From Fasciola hepatica (Eukaryota; Platyhelminthes; Trematoda; Plagiorchiida; Fasciolidae): a stretch of 64,000 nt of DNA. Under the pieces are notes generated by a model. That model worked only from the letters and a program-made list of their open reading frames with translations. It was not told the origin of the DNA and ran no database searches. Below, piece after piece: positions 1-11,814 of the stretch; the stretch's first letter is position 1, and each line of letters starts with the position of its first letter. The translations under genes and the position numbers were made by a program. Location of the stretch: positions 930,001 through 994,000 of the forward strand of contig CANUEZ040000140.1 of the NCBI GenBank assembly GCA_948099385.1, written 5' to 3'.

Positions 1-30
1 CGGAGGCATTCACGTTAGCCGGATCTCCCC

Positions 31-1526
31 ATGCGAGCACCAAGGTTGGTCAACGCAATCCTCACTAGGTGGCACCACCTGCAGGATGTAACGGTTGTAG
101 ATTGGGAAGACGATAAAGTTGATCCCCTCATCGGCTGCGACGTGCTGGAGGCGCATTGGGTACTTGACCAGAGAGTGGGCGACCGCCAGGCACCATATGC
201 CGCACGCACGTCTCTGGGATGGATGTTATACGGTCCAGTAGGGGTACGTGGTTCCGTGAATTATTTATCTGCCAAAACGGACCGCATAGAGTACCACCTG
301 CAGCGGCTGTATGAAAAGAAGTTTCATGACATCGGAGACGAAAGACCATCGTTGTCTCAAGAGGATCATTTCGCTTTGCAAACAGTGCGGCGAGGCACTG
401 GAGGCCTTAAAATCAGCTCGAGGTTCCCCTCCCGTGGCGCACATCTGCCGACTCGTGGACTGACAACAGAAATTATGTTCTCCAACGATTACTACTACTG
501 AAAGAACGCTTCATTCCAGACCAGGATCTGTGGGAACGATAAGCAGAATTAATGAAGCGTAACGAAGCTCTCGGCTACTTTGAAAAGGTGCCTGCAAACA
601 CTGACGGCCGAAAGGGTATCTGGTATCTACCTCACCACCCGGTTATTAACCCCAAGAAACCAGAAAACCTGAGGGTGGTTTTCGACTGTGGGGCCGAGTT
701 CCAGGGCAAGTCGGTGAACGATCGCCTACTACAAGGACCTGACCAGACCACACCACTAATCGAAGGTTTGTGCCGTTTCAGGGTGGGTAGAGTGGCCTTT
801 TCCGCCGACATCAGGGAAGTGTTTCATCAGGTGAAAATACCGGTAGGAGAACGAGATGCTTTGCGCCTTCTGTGGTGGGAAGAAAACAACCGGAACAACG
901 CAGTGGTAAATTATAGGATGGCCGTCCACCCCTTCGGAGCCATATCGTCACCGTTCTGTGCGAACTACGCCCTTCAGGAAGCTGCGAACAAACATGGAGA
1001 CTTGGTCCATCGGTCGGTGGTAGATGGCGTCAGCAGAAACTTCTAAGTCGAAGCTTATCTTGGGTCATTCGATGATGTGGAATCAGCTCTAGCGCAGTTC
1101 AGGGGCCTGACAAGATTGCTGGAGGAAGGCGGTTTCCATCTAACAAAATGGATGTCGAACCCTTCGGAAGTGCTCGAGGTCATTCCGTACCACGAGAGGG
1201 CCGAAAGGGTTATAGATTTGGACGGCTCCCTACTTACTATCAAATGCACTTTAGAAATACAATGGAATGTGGAAACGGACGACTTTGTTTTCGAGATAAA
1301 CGTTCCCGAGCTGCCAATAACCCGTCGAGGTATACTATCCGCTGTCTCTAGTCTGTTCGACCAGCTCGGTTTTGTCTCACCCTGGCTGTTACCCGGAAAG
1401 ATCTTGCTGCAGTGGCTGTGCCGTAAGAAAGTTGATTGGGACCAGTCACTAGACCGAGAGGACCGGTTGGACTGGGAAGAATTTCTGAATACCCTGAAGA
1501 AATTAGGGGACATAAGGACTCCATGA
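31..1526 (+). pseudogene. BEL/Pao protease end and reverse transcriptase, broken
   Basis: Open segments at 31-501, 552-1046 and 1077-1526 are joined by frameshifts and a stop. The first carries the conserved block around GCDVLEAHWVLDQ that follows the aspartic protease in BEL elements. The second carries RT blocks WYLPHHPVINPKKP, LRVVFDC, SADIREVF (first catalytic Asp) and HPFGAISSPFCANYA. The place where the intact relative has YVDD reads NF-stop-VEAY here, so the polymerase active site is destroyed. The third segment is the RT thumb/connection, with RRGILSAVSSLFDQLG. No activity is expected. Confidence 0.88.
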
Positions 1527-1529
1527 TGT

Positions 1530-2470
1530 TTGACTCCTGGTCACGTTACACGAACAGGAGAACAACATGCCTTTTCCGATGCATCCGAAGTCGGTTATGG
1601 GGCTGTGGTGTACGGACGATGGCGCACAGGAGATGGGCAACATACTGCGAGAACCCTGCTCGCTAAGGCCCGCGTTGCTCCAATGAAGTCGGTCTTGATC
1701 CCATGCCTTGAACTCAGTGCAGCTGTGTTAGCAGTCAGGGCGGTACAAGCTGTGAAGAGATGTTTCGACCTCTACATCTGGTCGGCTAGTTTTGGACAGG
1801 CTCAACGATAACACTTTACTACATTAACAACGTCCGGAGCCGGTTTAGTACTTTCGCTGCTAACCGACTCACGATCATCCGAGACGAATCAGCCGTGAAC
1901 CAGTGGAAGCATGTTAGGTCTGGCGATAATCCAGCGGATCTGTGCTCCCGGGGTGCGACCAAATTCAGGCAACCAGACTCGTGGACGAGGGGGCCAAACT
2001 TCCTGCAAGTGCCTAAACAGGACTGACCCGTGTTCGAATTAAAAACCCCTACGGAAGTAGGACTGGAGATCAAAGGCGTAGTGATAACGGCCAACGTCAA
2101 CGAAGCGACATCCATTCTATCGCGATTGGTCACGTTCTCTTCCTGGATGAAGACACTCCGTGCGTTAGGTCGGTTGGCCAGTTTTAAGAGAAATTTACTA
2201 GCCTTGAAAGGGCTACTTCCCTCAGGCCGGATACTAGTGGATCCGATAAGTCCCGATGCGCGGTAAGCCGCAGAATACGATATTCTCACAATTATACAGC
2301 GAGAGGCTTTCGCCCGAGAATCGAGAGGTCGGAAGAAGTGGGACCGATCAACAAAGAAATATCATCTCCAAGAGGCGAATTGAAGCGTTCAAACCCCAAA
2401 ACTCGTTGATGGACTGCTGCGAGTAGATGGTAGGCTGACCAACGCCCACCTGAGCTTTGACACAAAGTAT
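1530..2470 (+). pseudogene. BEL/Pao RNase H and connection, broken
   Basis: The frame 1530-1811 shows RNase H blocks FSDASEVGYGAVVY and KARVAPMKSVLIPCLEL, retaining the first Asp and the Glu. The third position, WTDS in the intact BEL element of this window, has become WSAS, losing an Asp. Further pieces follow in other frames, including 2030-2266, which covers the linker before integrase. Several stops separate them. Confidence 0.75.
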
Positions 2471-2497
2471 CACATACTGCTGCCGACTAAACAACCT

Positions 2498-3634
2498 GTG
2501 GTAGAGCTAATGGTCCAACACGTCCACGCCGTGGAGGGACATGACGGGGAAAGTCATGTGACGAGCGTCATTCGAAAGCGCCTTTGGTTGCTGAGAGGAC
2601 GAGAGACTGTAAAACGCGTAATCCGACGTTGCGTGAAATGCAGGAGACGCAATGCCACGGCGGGCAAACAACACATGGCCCCGCTACCAGAATGCAGGGT
2701 GACCGCTGGCTAGTGGCCGTTCAGTGACACCGGGTTGGACTATTTCGGGCCCTTGTGGATCAAGTGCTGGAAGAGATTGGAAAAACGATATGGTTGTATC
2801 ATGATGTGCATGAAGTCACACGCGGTACACGTAGAAGTCGCACGCTCGATGACGACCGATTCTTTCCTACGGGCCTTGCAGTGCTTTATCAACCGAAGAG
2901 ACGTACCGGCCGATATATACTCAGATAATGGATCGAACTTTGTGGGTGCTCACTGGGAATTGCAACGTTGGCACAAGAACATAAACGGGGATGAACTGCG
3001 GGATCGAACCGTGGCCTACGGCATACGATGGCATTTCAACCCACCACAGGCCAGCCACCGCGGCGGCGTATGGGAACGCATAATCCGGTCCGCCAGACGG
3101 ATATTACTATCAATCATGGAGCAGCAGCCGTCCGACGACGAGACGCTGAATACCGCAATGACTGAGGTGGATAGAATTATGAACAACCGTTCCCTGGTTC
3201 CAGTAATAAGGGGCGACCCCACCCACCTGGCGCTCACCCCGAACGACTTATTGACGTTAAGGTCGAACGAGGGTTTTCAAGGGCCGGTGAACCTTCGTGG
3301 GAGCTACCTCCACGGATGGAAGCAGGTGAATTATCTTGCCAAGGTTTTCTGGAGGCGCTGGCTGCGGGAGTACCTACCGGCTCTGCAGACTCAACAGGAG
3401 TGGCTGGTGAAAACAAGACTATTCAAGGTTGGGGATGTGGTGATGATCGCAGACGAACGGGCACATTTCAGCACCTGGTCTTTGGGAGTAGTTATGGAAA
3501 CCATCGAAAGCACTGACGGAATGATAAGAACGGTGAAGGTGAAGACAGCTGACGCAGCGCTCATTCGTGATATATGCGGTATAAGCCTACTCGAGAGTGA
3601 AGACGGAGAAGCTCATAACGCTGAGGCCCAGTAG
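2498..3634 (+). pseudogene. BEL/Pao integrase with Pao C-terminal domain; core still open
   Basis: 2498-2713 holds the integrase zinc-binding domain (H-H then CVKC). It ends at a stop 22 nt before the next segment. 2735-3634 is a 299-residue open frame with the catalytic core: Asp in LDYFGP, Asp in SDNGSNF and Glu in GGVWERI, followed by TPNDLLTL, the KVFWRRWLREYLP block and the C-terminal beta domain (FKVGDVVMIAD). All three acidic residues are present although the upstream polymerase is dead. This may be chance survival of a recent pseudogene or, less likely, constraint. Confidence 0.85.
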
Positions 3635-4616
3635 ACTATTTCGCACTAGTCTTCGAGGTGGGTAAAGAAACCCCATATATGAAAGCAATCACTACACACT
3701 GATGTGTCGATCCATCATACACCCCGACGCACACTCACATACAGAGTACTCGTTATACCACACGGTCTCCGTCAAACACGTTACAGTGCTCACAGTCTTT
3801 CGTTGACGTTACAGAAGGTTTTTTCCGATAAGTGGTGATAAATGCGATTCCATTGTGCATCCAGACAGATACACATACCCGATGCACGCTATGTCACGCA
3901 ACCCCTATCAAACGTGTGCAGGGTGTTCGCAGTTTGCTTCTGTTGAAGGTACAGAAGTGTCTTTTGCATATGTTGAGGTAGCGGCGATTACATCATACAC
4001 ACACACTCTCACTCAAGCACATACAGCCAGGGCAGGACGGCTCTTACAAGAACGGCATCTATGTTTCCCCTTACCGCCCGCCATCGGTCATTTGTTCTCG
4101 TGGAAGATGTAGAATAGCCTCGCGTCTATGTGGCCAACGGATTAGGTGCGACCATGAGTAGAACGTTGACGACGAGCATTAGGCGCGCGCACTCACAGCA
4201 GGGCCTATGTAGGTAGGAAGAATCAGTACCTTTATACCAAACCTATGACTCTGCTAAGGATTCGGGAGTATTCTGGTGGGCGGTATAACGGTGGAAAATC
4301 TCCCTAAAACCTTTGCAATTCAGTGTTTTTCTTAACATGACTCACTTTCTTGCACTATTGACTTGTCTCTACAAGCTGTCTGCTTTTATGGACCAATTGT
4401 TGTTTGTTCGCGCCCACAGCGCCACTTTGTCATATCCTTGTTCTGGACCTGCGTGACGCACGTGCTCCTTGCTCGCACGACGCAATTCGGTTTCTCGTTT
4501 GTTGAGTTCCTGTGATCTCATTGTTGAGGTTTGTATCTTGTTGGTGTCATTGTTCATTCAATAATCTAGTATCGTAGAATATCACGGATAATCGCTTTTC
4601 GATTTCGGGATCCGTT
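3635..4616 (+). other. BEL 3' flank and possible LTR; no gene seen
   Basis: The BEL frame ends at 3634. A purine-rich run followed by TG-containing sequence near 3660-3700 could be the polypurine tract and start of the 3' LTR, but there is no second copy to confirm it. Short CA-rich stretches occur near 4000-4020. Nothing recognisable as a gene lies between 3700 and 4616. Confidence 0.3.
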
Positions 4617-5457
4617 GTGAATTTGGCTACGCATTGCTCAAACGTTTTTTTACACCGTCTATTAGGTAAGAGCAAGGCTCTTGGCGTTGTAGATCCCTTG
4701 ATTTTGTGGATAGAGGACTTTGTAAAAAATAAAACCTTTGCAATGCGAGAGGCGCAGTCAATGTCAACCTGGCAATTGGCTACTAGTGGTGTTCCAAAAA
4801 GGTCGGTCCTGGGCCCGCTCCCCTTCCTGACCCATAAGAATGACTTACTGCCAGTTTTTCAATCGTAGTGTCTCAGCTAATCAGACAACCTTAGGATCTG
4901 ACGCATGATTAAATCAAGTGCAGACAAGCTCGTTCTTGAGGAGGACATCAAAGCCTTTGAGAGTTGGTCAGATCTGTGGTCACTGCCAGTCAACACCAAC
5001 AAGTGCGCGCATATGAGATTATGGGCACCGTCCAGCAGTGGTGTGTGCAATATACACGGGGCACCCCCTCCGAGTCCTGTCTGCGAAAAAGTTCTGGGAG
5101 TGGTGGTGGCCTTTTCATCAAAAATAAGCAGAATACCGATAGAGTTTGTTTGTCAGCTTGGAGGATCCTCGGGCTGATTACTCGATCATTCGGTCATCTC
5201 ACACTCAACGCTTTCAAGGTACTGTACGCAACCCATGTGCGACTTGGGTTGGAATATCTGGGGCCAGCGGCTTTCTCTTGTACGTTGGCAGAAGTGGCAG
5301 AGTTGAAAAGAGTAAAAGGAAGCCCTACCTGCCTTATCGGCAAGCTAAATGGGATCAGCCAAGAAGAGCGGCAGAAGATCACAGGGCCGTTTCCAGTGGC
5401 CTATCGGAGAGTCCGAGGAGAGCTGATCCTTAACAGAAGTATCATCAGGGGGCACTT
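4617..5457 (+). pseudogene. LINE (CR1/Jockey-type) reverse transcriptase relic
   Basis: Three overlapping broken frames read as the second half of a non-LTR RT. 4617-4868 has TSGVPKRSVLGPLPFL, the decayed form of the GVPQGSVLGPLLF block, but the following catalytic FADD motif is not visible. 4905-5177 has the palm/thumb sequence ending in NTNKCAHM and EKVLGVVV. 4964-5506 has LGLITRSF, VRLGLEYLGPA and the terminal FPVAYRRVRGELIL block. The 5' part is missing and the 3' end is cut by the LTR at 5458. It is defective. Confidence 0.8.
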
Positions 5458-5765
5458 TGTAGTGGTGGCCAACTTCGTTCATACTTTAACCACGTTTATT
5501 GTTTAACTGAACGCTGACTGCCAAGCGCGGTTGCCATTTACCCGTTGCTCTTGCACACGCTTTCACGCACGCTCCCAAATACACCCTTACCACTATCCCT
5601 CCAAATCGCCATCTCGTTCTCACGGGTCGTGGAGAATACTGTTATGGTTAACACACTCGTACAGTGCCGAGCATTAGAGCAACGTGCAAGTGGTTCCCGC
5701 AGTACAAAGAACCGAAGCACGCGTTCACTGAGGGAACCGCGAAGTAAGGTCTAACCAACCTTACA
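5458..5765 (+). repeat. Solo LTR of Gypsy family A (subtype A1)
   Basis: This 308-bp LTR begins TGTAG and ends TTACA. It matches the LTRs at 7309, 13519, 16638 and 35872, and more distantly those at 20252, 25337 and 58852. No Gypsy internal sequence is attached on either side, so it is a solo LTR left by recombination. Flanking tetranucleotides are ACTT and ACGT, a near-match to the 4-bp target duplication seen perfectly around the element at 20252. Confidence 0.9.
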
Positions 5766-6009
5766 ACGTTGGTTCAGGAATACGTGCACAGCTCCCTGTT
5801 CGCGGATATGACCGTACGAGTGGATAGCCAATAACACTTAAGTAACTGCAGTCGGTGGGCCTCTTGCTGGTGTGCCACCTAGCTTGGACGGTGGCCAATC
5901 TGTAGAACCCGCTGCCAGCAGAAATGAAGGTAGATGCTAACATCACATTGTTCAAGCAACCTCTGGATATATTTCTAAAGAGGTGGTTAGAGGCACACAC
6001 GAGTCTACA

Positions 6010-7300
6010 TCACGGAACTTTTGTGAGGAGGCTTACACGGAAGAGGTACTTTCTGCCTCTATTGGGAAGAATGAAGAATGGACAAATGTCAAACAAGGTT
6101 TCTGCTTTATAAGAAAAGTCTGGGATGTACCTGGAATGATGCAACGGTGAACCCATTAAAGAACGAAGTTTTTCGAGAGACCCAAGTGAACGTGCTTGCC
6201 ATAGAGAAGAAAACCGGCCACAATCGGGTGGAAAATCATGTTCCTCTATCAGATATCCTAAACACGTGAAATGAGCGGTTGAAAAAACACATTTGTCGGG
6301 GTTATTGGCAACATTCTGTGCAGGCAACCACTCAAGCAACAAACACGAACGTTCATCATGCAATTCCTTGGTTGGTGCGAAAACAATGATATCATCTTTA
6401 TGAGCGACCACACCTTGCAAACTAGCGATAGGAGAATCAGTAGCATTTTGGAAAATCCCGGATGATACACTGAGACCAAAAGGTGAAAAACATGCCGAAA
6501 TAGTCCAAAAGGTGAAGTGATTTTTGTGAACTCAAGGGATTTTTCGTCAAGTGGTATTTGTAGAAATGCACCTTTAAGATCCAACTTGGAGTAGAAGTTT
6601 GAACCATGACTGGAAGTCAGAACGTCTTCCGGTTCCACCTTAGAACAGCTGGTCTGCTTGATGAGTTTATTCACATTAATCCGATAATATCCACAAATTC
6701 TCTAAGTTTTCCCGTCTCTCTTCAATGGGGTCGCAATTGGTGTAGCCCATGATGACGCATTCGTGTTAGGACACCTTCCTCGACCAACTGGACGATTGCC
6801 TTCTTCACCGGTTTACGCAATCCAAAAGGCAATATCCGACGTTTCAGAAACTCTGGCGGTCCCGAGAACTCAAGAACAGCGGGTGCCATCTTGATGCCAC
6901 TTGAAGCCCTAGAACACCCGAAATTCAAATTTCGAAGGCGGAAATGACGACGATCGGACAAGAACGACAAAGCGGCGTGAATTTCCTTCAAGAAGTTAAG
7001 ACCAAAAATTAAGAACTGTGGGTCAATGACAAGGAATGAGCACTGATAAGTATTGAAAATGGAGTCAGTAGTAGACAATCCACACGTCCCTAGTTCATGC
7101 AAATCATGACCAGTAATACCTATCACTGAAATATTGACAGGCCTAATATTCACAGGGGATTGGAAGCTCTGAATGGCAGGATGAGAAATAAATGACTCAT
7201 CAATGCCGGTATCCAATAATAATGAATGGTTAATGGAATGGTTAACATCATAGGTGCGAGTAACATGACAAGGTGATTATAAACCGCTACCGGCCAATGG
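6010..7300 (-). pseudogene. Gypsy-C protease and reverse transcriptase, broken
   Basis: On the minus strand, from 7300 down, are an aspartic protease block (LLLDTGIDESFISHP) and then the RT: LPFGLRKPVKKAIVQLVEEG, a WATPIA block after a frameshift, SKLDLKGAFLQIPLDE, TSPFGLFRHVF, the DDIIVFAP catalytic motif in another frame, KCVFS and YIPDFSYKAE. At least two frameshifts and one stop are present. The gag of the same element is at 13.9-14.7 kb; the Gypsy-A element at 7309-13826 lies between them. 5766-6009 to the left gave no clear homology. Confidence 0.82.
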
Positions 7301-7308
7301 TTGAGACT

Positions 7309-7615
7309 TGTGAGGTTGGTAAGGCTTACTTCGCGGTTCCCTCAGTAAACGCGTGCTTCGGTTCTTTGTACTGCGGGAACCACTTGCACGTTGCTCTAAT
7401 GCTCGGCACTGTACGAGTGTAATAACCATAACAGTATTCTCCACGACCCGTGAGAACGAGATGGCGATTTGGAGGGATAGTGGTAAGGGTGTATTTGGGA
7501 GCGTGCGTGAAGGCGTGTGCAAGAGCAACGGGTAAATGGCAGTCGCGCTTGGCAGTCAGCGTTCAGTTAAACAATAAACGTGGTTAAAGTATGAACGAAG
7601 TTGGCCACCACCACA
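7309..7615 (-). repeat. 3' LTR of Gypsy-A copy 2
   Basis: This LTR is nearly the same sequence as the solo LTRs at 5458 (opposite strand) and 35872. On the minus strand it follows a purine-rich tract (AGGAGGAGG) that fits a polypurine tract. The inner end is changed to CCACA, where other copies have CTACA. Confidence 0.9.
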
Positions 7616-7746
7616 GAGGCCTCCTCCTAGAAGTTCGACGGAGTTGGGCTTCGATTGTGGCGGTAGGCCGGAAGTATTGATTGCCTGGGAACTCCTGGTA
7701 GCTTGCCCGTTATATTGTTGGTGACGTCGAACGACTGCTGATGAGC

Positions 7747-8094
7747 TTAATGGTGTCTGCACTCTCCAGGTCCGATGTGCGTCGGTCCAACTGTGTTATG
7801 GCGCCCACGGGTCTCATACGCATGCGAGCCTGAAGTTGCAGCGTTTTGTCCATCCAGAAGTGCGTCCAGTTGTCGTCCGCAGTACCACGCGGATCGATCG
7901 TCCTGTTGTTCAGTGAGTGGTTGGCTCCTTGAACGTGCACGGGAGTCAGCCAGGCTACGGATGAAGCCAATGTGTTTGTGTAGATCCGTCTGAGAGAGGG
8001 CAAGGTAAACTGGAACAAAATAGCGCCTGAGGGCGCCGGCGGATGTTTGACCGTAATAACAACACACAAACGATGTTCGGTGTTGTTGAAGTCG
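7747..8094 (-). pseudogene. Possible third ORF downstream of integrase, Gypsy-A copy 2
   Basis: After the integrase stop at 8212 there is a pyrimidine-rich run ending CTCTTAG at 8095-8101, which looks like a splice acceptor. From 8094 the frame stays open for about 116 codons, reading CCYYGQTS, ALRRYFVPVYLALSQTD and LDALLDG in order. The same frame is open in copy 1 (20654-21040) and recognisable in pieces in the old copy at 58370-58880. There is no initiator ATG, so it would need splicing or fusion. I recognise no domain. It could also be conserved non-coding LTR-proximal sequence. Confidence 0.35.
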
Positions 8095-8211
8095 CTAAGA
8101 GACCAGAAGAAAATGAAATCATAACTACCGATTGTAATTTCACGGGTCTGTTGTTTGGTAAATCTATGGCGAACTTCCCAAGTTATTGCTAACAGTCGGT
8201 TGTAAAAATCG

Positions 8212-9200
8212 TCACGAAATCGGCGAAGCGGACGGGATTTCGTAGTTGGCGACCGCGACGGCTACTTCGCGTTGCGGGTACGGTTGGAGAATCTGATGGA
8301 CTAGCTGCCGAGTCCTCACTAGGCGTAATTGGGGTGGTTCGAGTGGTAACTCGCTCGATGCAGGTGACTGAGCGGCTTGAGTAGGTGTAAATTGGCCGAG
8401 CGGCTCGTACTCCATGACGGCAGGCTTGAGACGAGCGATAGATACGGTGTCGTGTCGTCCGTTGATATCTATGACAAATGTTTTTGCCTTACGTTTTATC
8501 ACCCGAAACGGGCCGGTGTATGGCGCTTGTAGTAGTGATCGAACGCCATCGACGCGAAGGAATACGTGAGTAGCGGTTCCTAACGCAGTTGGGACATAAC
8601 TTGTAGACCGTTGTTCGCGCGGCGGACTAGCCTTGAGCACTCGCACGTGTTGCCTAAGGCGCTGAGCATAGTCACCGTAGTCGAAAGTCACGGTTGGTGA
8701 AGGGGCCACTAACTTCTCAGGCAGACGAAGTGTACAGCCATATACTAGTACGGCCGGTGTTGTGTGTAACTCCTCCTTAACGGTACTACGCAGGCTTAAG
8801 AGTGCTAATGGTACTGTTTCACTCCAAAGAGGGTTACCGTTTGTTCGAAGGGCGGCTTTTAATTGCCAGTGGAAACGCTCAACCGCACCTTGGCCTGAGG
8901 GTGGCAAGCTGTCGTCTCAACGTGTTGGCAACCGAGCGTAGCGAGTAGGCTGCCGGAAGCGCCGTCAAAGTGTGGACCACGATCGGTGGTCACTATTGCC
9001 GGGCAACCGAAATGACTAACCCAACCGATCAGAAAAGCTTTGCGGCCTCTTCCGACGTGGGACGAGAGATAGGATTGGCTTGCGGCCAGCGGGTAAAACG
9101 ATCCACGCATGTGAGTATGTAAACGTACCCAAGCGAATGTGAAAGTGGTCCTACGAGGTCGACGTGCACATGATGAAAACGTGTTTCAGGTTCTGGGAAC
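8212..9200 (-). pseudogene. Gypsy-A copy 2 integrase, frameshifted
   Basis: Reading down from about 9180, the first catalytic Asp is in the HVDLVGPLS block, the second in TTDRGPHFDGA and the Glu in GAVERFHWQLKAAL. A frameshift occurs near the RFTRWPQA block. A 1-nt loss after ACHPQAK separates the second Asp from the Glu. The C-terminal part has YGCTLRLPEKLVAP and the GPFRVIKRKAKTFVIDINGR block, ending in ANYEIPSASPIS. Copy 1 carries the same frameshift after ACHPQAK, and the two integrases are almost identical over 8212-8907. Confidence 0.88.
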
Positions 9201-9265
9201 CTGGCTAATGCCGCCTTAGTGTGCCTATGGGTCTTAACACGTTGACACTGCAGGCACGCACGAGC

Positions 9266-9598
9266 TCATTGACGGACACCTCGTCTGACATTGTGCCAAA
9301 CAAAACGATCAGTTATCAGTTTCACTGAGGTCATCACACCCGGGCGAGCCAGATTATGGAGTGTCGGGAAAGTAGGATAACGGTGGGCAGCAGGAACTAC
9401 CGGCCTGGGGCGACCTTGCGACACATCGCACATGATGGTATTCTGCGAAGTTGAGATAGGTACTGTGGTTAAGCTCAAAAAACCGTTTTGTCGAAGTTGT
9501 TCGATGTCAGGGCCCATAGTTTGGGTTTGCGCCATTGCGTCCAAGTTGATGTTAGGCGTCCGTGGCAGACTCAGTTGAACGGCCGATTCGGTAACCAA
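9266..9598 (-). pseudogene. Gypsy-A copy 2 RNase H/integrase linker and zinc-finger part
   Basis: This piece corresponds to the linker after RNase H (TPNINLDAMAQTQTM), then the HRYPTFPTLHNLARPG histidine block of the integrase zinc domain and RFVWHNVRRGVRQ. Its upstream end is cut off by the retroposon inserted at about 9.6-10.8 kb. Confidence 0.8.
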
Positions 9599-10790
9599 TA
9601 ACTTTGCCTAGTAGTATAATACCAGTTAGCCCTCACGAACACCGAACCACAATACCAACGACCCCACATTTAACTAAGACCATTGTGCCTCATTTCCAAC
9701 ATCCGTACTGTCGTTATTTTGCTCACGCTAACCCTCAGCTGGAACATCTCCCAGACTGCGATCCTCCCTTTTTCAATTTCAGAACCACCCGGCCATCACG
9801 TTGCCTGGCTGTAATATATCGTGCAGACAGCTTGTCTTTTTCTCTGCCCGTCTACAACCACATCAAAGGCTGGCTACCGCGAATACGATCTAGCAACGGG
9901 GTTCACCCAAAACAAGTCCTGGTATCACTGCATACGTTACTCTGAGGCTTACTGAAGAATTCTCACTACAAGACCCTCCCGATGTCGAAGCTGCCGTGCG
10001 AGGACTTCTAATTATACTGTGATCGGTCCAGATTCGGCGATGCCCGCCTCTTTTCCATGAGAAAGCGAACAAAACCGCAGTCAACCCTTGCCCAAAAAGC
10101 CCAACATGGACACAGAAAACCCACAAGAAACTCAACAAAATGATGTATTTGCCAATTTACCAGCATAACCTGCCTATTGCAAAGGTCTTTACTCTTGTCT
10201 TGCCTTATTTTGTTCCGCATGGACACGACATTCCGATTGTTGCTTATTCCTTCCTGGAACTCCATCCATCCTCCACCAGCGGCGAACTGCTGACACCAGA
10301 TGACACACATCACCTCTCACGAAAATTGTCTCACCTTTTCAAGGGGTACTATTCCTTTTCACATCCGCAAGTCTATGAAAATTAGTATTCCTCTGCTAAC
10401 CTTCGTGAAATTCTTCCCTGCCTCCTTTGTCTCAACGTCAATTACCTTTTTAAGTGAACATGAATATGCAGTGCCGACCTTTTCCTCGCATTATTCTTGT
10501 AAATATCGTATTTCCTGCGTCCTAAGCCAATGTCCGTCTGAACCTTCCTATATCCGGCTGATTCACTACTATTGCCGCCGTTGACTTGAAATCAATTAGT
10601 GTTCGCCGTGTGTTCTTTGCTCGTTTTGATTCATTAAAACTCTCGGCAGCCTTATTCCATTGTTACCGTGATTTGCTAATCTCTCCTTCAATTTTGTGAA
10701 ATTTTCCATTTCATTCAGTAATATTGTAAACTCTGATCATGCTTACATGCGTGCTTCTTGACCACGGTCCAGAAATATACCATTATTATA
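9580..10790 (+). mobile_element. ATT-tailed retroposon inserted in Gypsy-A copy 2
   Basis: Copy 1 is continuous across this point (about 22520-22540), whereas copy 2 has about 1.2 kb of unrelated sequence, so this is an insertion. The insert contains CTGGAACATCTCCCAGACTG near 9739 and ends with AAATATACCATTATTAT near 10770. The region at 39.56-41.09 kb starts and ends with closely similar motifs and has a longer ATT tail. I found no protein homology inside it. The 3' trinucleotide tail suggests a LINE- or SINE-type retroposon. Exact ends and target duplication are not certain. Confidence 0.6.
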
Positions 10791-11810
10791 TGCTCGATGA
10801 GGCGTCGGCGACGGGATTGAGCACTCCAGAGACGTGTCGTGTGTCCACAGTAAACTGTGAGACAGTCTAAGTGGCGAATCTCGCGTGGTGAGTATCGATC
10901 GGAAGCTGACTTTAGTGCGTAAACCAAAGGCTTGTGGTCTATAAACACCGTGAACGAACGGCCTTCGAGTGCGTGTCGAAAATGACGGATTCTCAAGCAG
11001 ACGGCTGATAACTCTCTACCGAACGTGCTGTACCTTGATTCCACGGGTTGTAGGCGCCTGGAGGAGAATGCTAAAGGTTGCCAAGAGTCATCTACGAACT
11101 GTTGCAGTACTGCCCCAACCACTGTTTCCGAGGCATCCGTCACTACCAAAGTAAGAGCCAAACTGTCGGGGTGGGCAAGGAGTGTTGTTTTGGCGACAGC
11201 ATCTTGGACCAAGTCAAATGCGACCTGTGCCGTGTCGGGAAACACAAACTTCTGCTTACCGCCGCGCAACAGGCCGGTGAGAGTTTGCATCACTTCCGCA
11301 CAGTGAGGAGTAAATCAGCGATAGACATTCACCAGGCTGGCAAACTGATGCAACTGGCGAAAAGATTGGGGTTCAGGGTAGTCGAGAATAGCGGAAACTA
11401 TCTGGCAAAGGGCGGATATCCGACGATGAAATAGAATGTCCTATGAAAGTTATATCAGATCGGCCTTATTCGCATTTCGCGATATTGGTCGTAACGCCGT
11501 GCTGGCTAAGGCGTTCAAAAAGTGCTCGTAAGTGTGCGGCATGCTCTTGCTCTGAAGAACTAACCACAAACGTATAGTCCAGGTATACGTGGACATTTTC
11601 CACACAACGAGTTGCCTCGTGCATGAACCGTTGAAAGGTCTGAGCTGCATTGCTGAGTTTAAACGGCATTCGCAGAAACTCGAACAGCCCGAAAGGTGTA
11701 GTGACGGCAGTTTCTGAGATGTCAGCCTCTGCTACCGGAATCTGGTTGTACGCACGAACCAAATCGACGCGGCTGAAGGCGGAGCAACCTGGGGACCATA
11801 TGAAAGGGGG
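10790..11810 (-). pseudogene. Gypsy-A copy 2 reverse transcriptase and RNase H, broken
   Basis: The minus frame ending at 11466 has [26 protein letters not shown] and RFMHEATR. The catalytic box reads YLDY instead of the YLDD found in copy 1, which should abolish polymerization. The frame ending at 10715 carries the RT connection (FVFPDTAQ) and RNase H: Asp in VVTDASE, Glu in GRELSA, Asp in FIDHKPL. A 1-nt loss after REIRHLDC shifts the frame. About 120 bp present in copy 1 (around 23531-23652) is missing between the protease and RT frames. Confidence 0.86.
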
Positions 11811-11814
11811 AAGC

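Larger units (their letters stand above)
1..3634 (+). mobile_element. Decayed BEL/Pao LTR retrotransposon, 5' part outside window
   Basis: The stretch reads in BEL/Pao pol order: end of protease domain, reverse transcriptase, RNase H, integrase zinc domain, integrase core and the C-terminal domain typical of Pao elements. Each block aligns by eye with the intact BEL polyprotein at 29052-34538, but amino-acid identity is clearly partial, so this is a different and older family. Reading is broken by several frameshifts and stops. Gag and the 5' LTR would lie left of position 1. The 3' LTR should begin soon after 3634 but cannot be delimited without its partner. Confidence 0.9.

Noticed and set aside
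3990..4025. CA-rich stretch as a microsatellite
   Set aside because: Too short and irregular to call a tandem repeat.
7353..7535. Repeated 60-codon frame (starting MLRFFVLREPLARC) in the Gypsy-A LTRs, also on the other strand
   Set aside because: It recurs only because the LTR is repeated (5538, 7353, 13564, 35917). It is overlapped by equally long frames on the opposite strand and ends inside the LTR. No sign of a protein.
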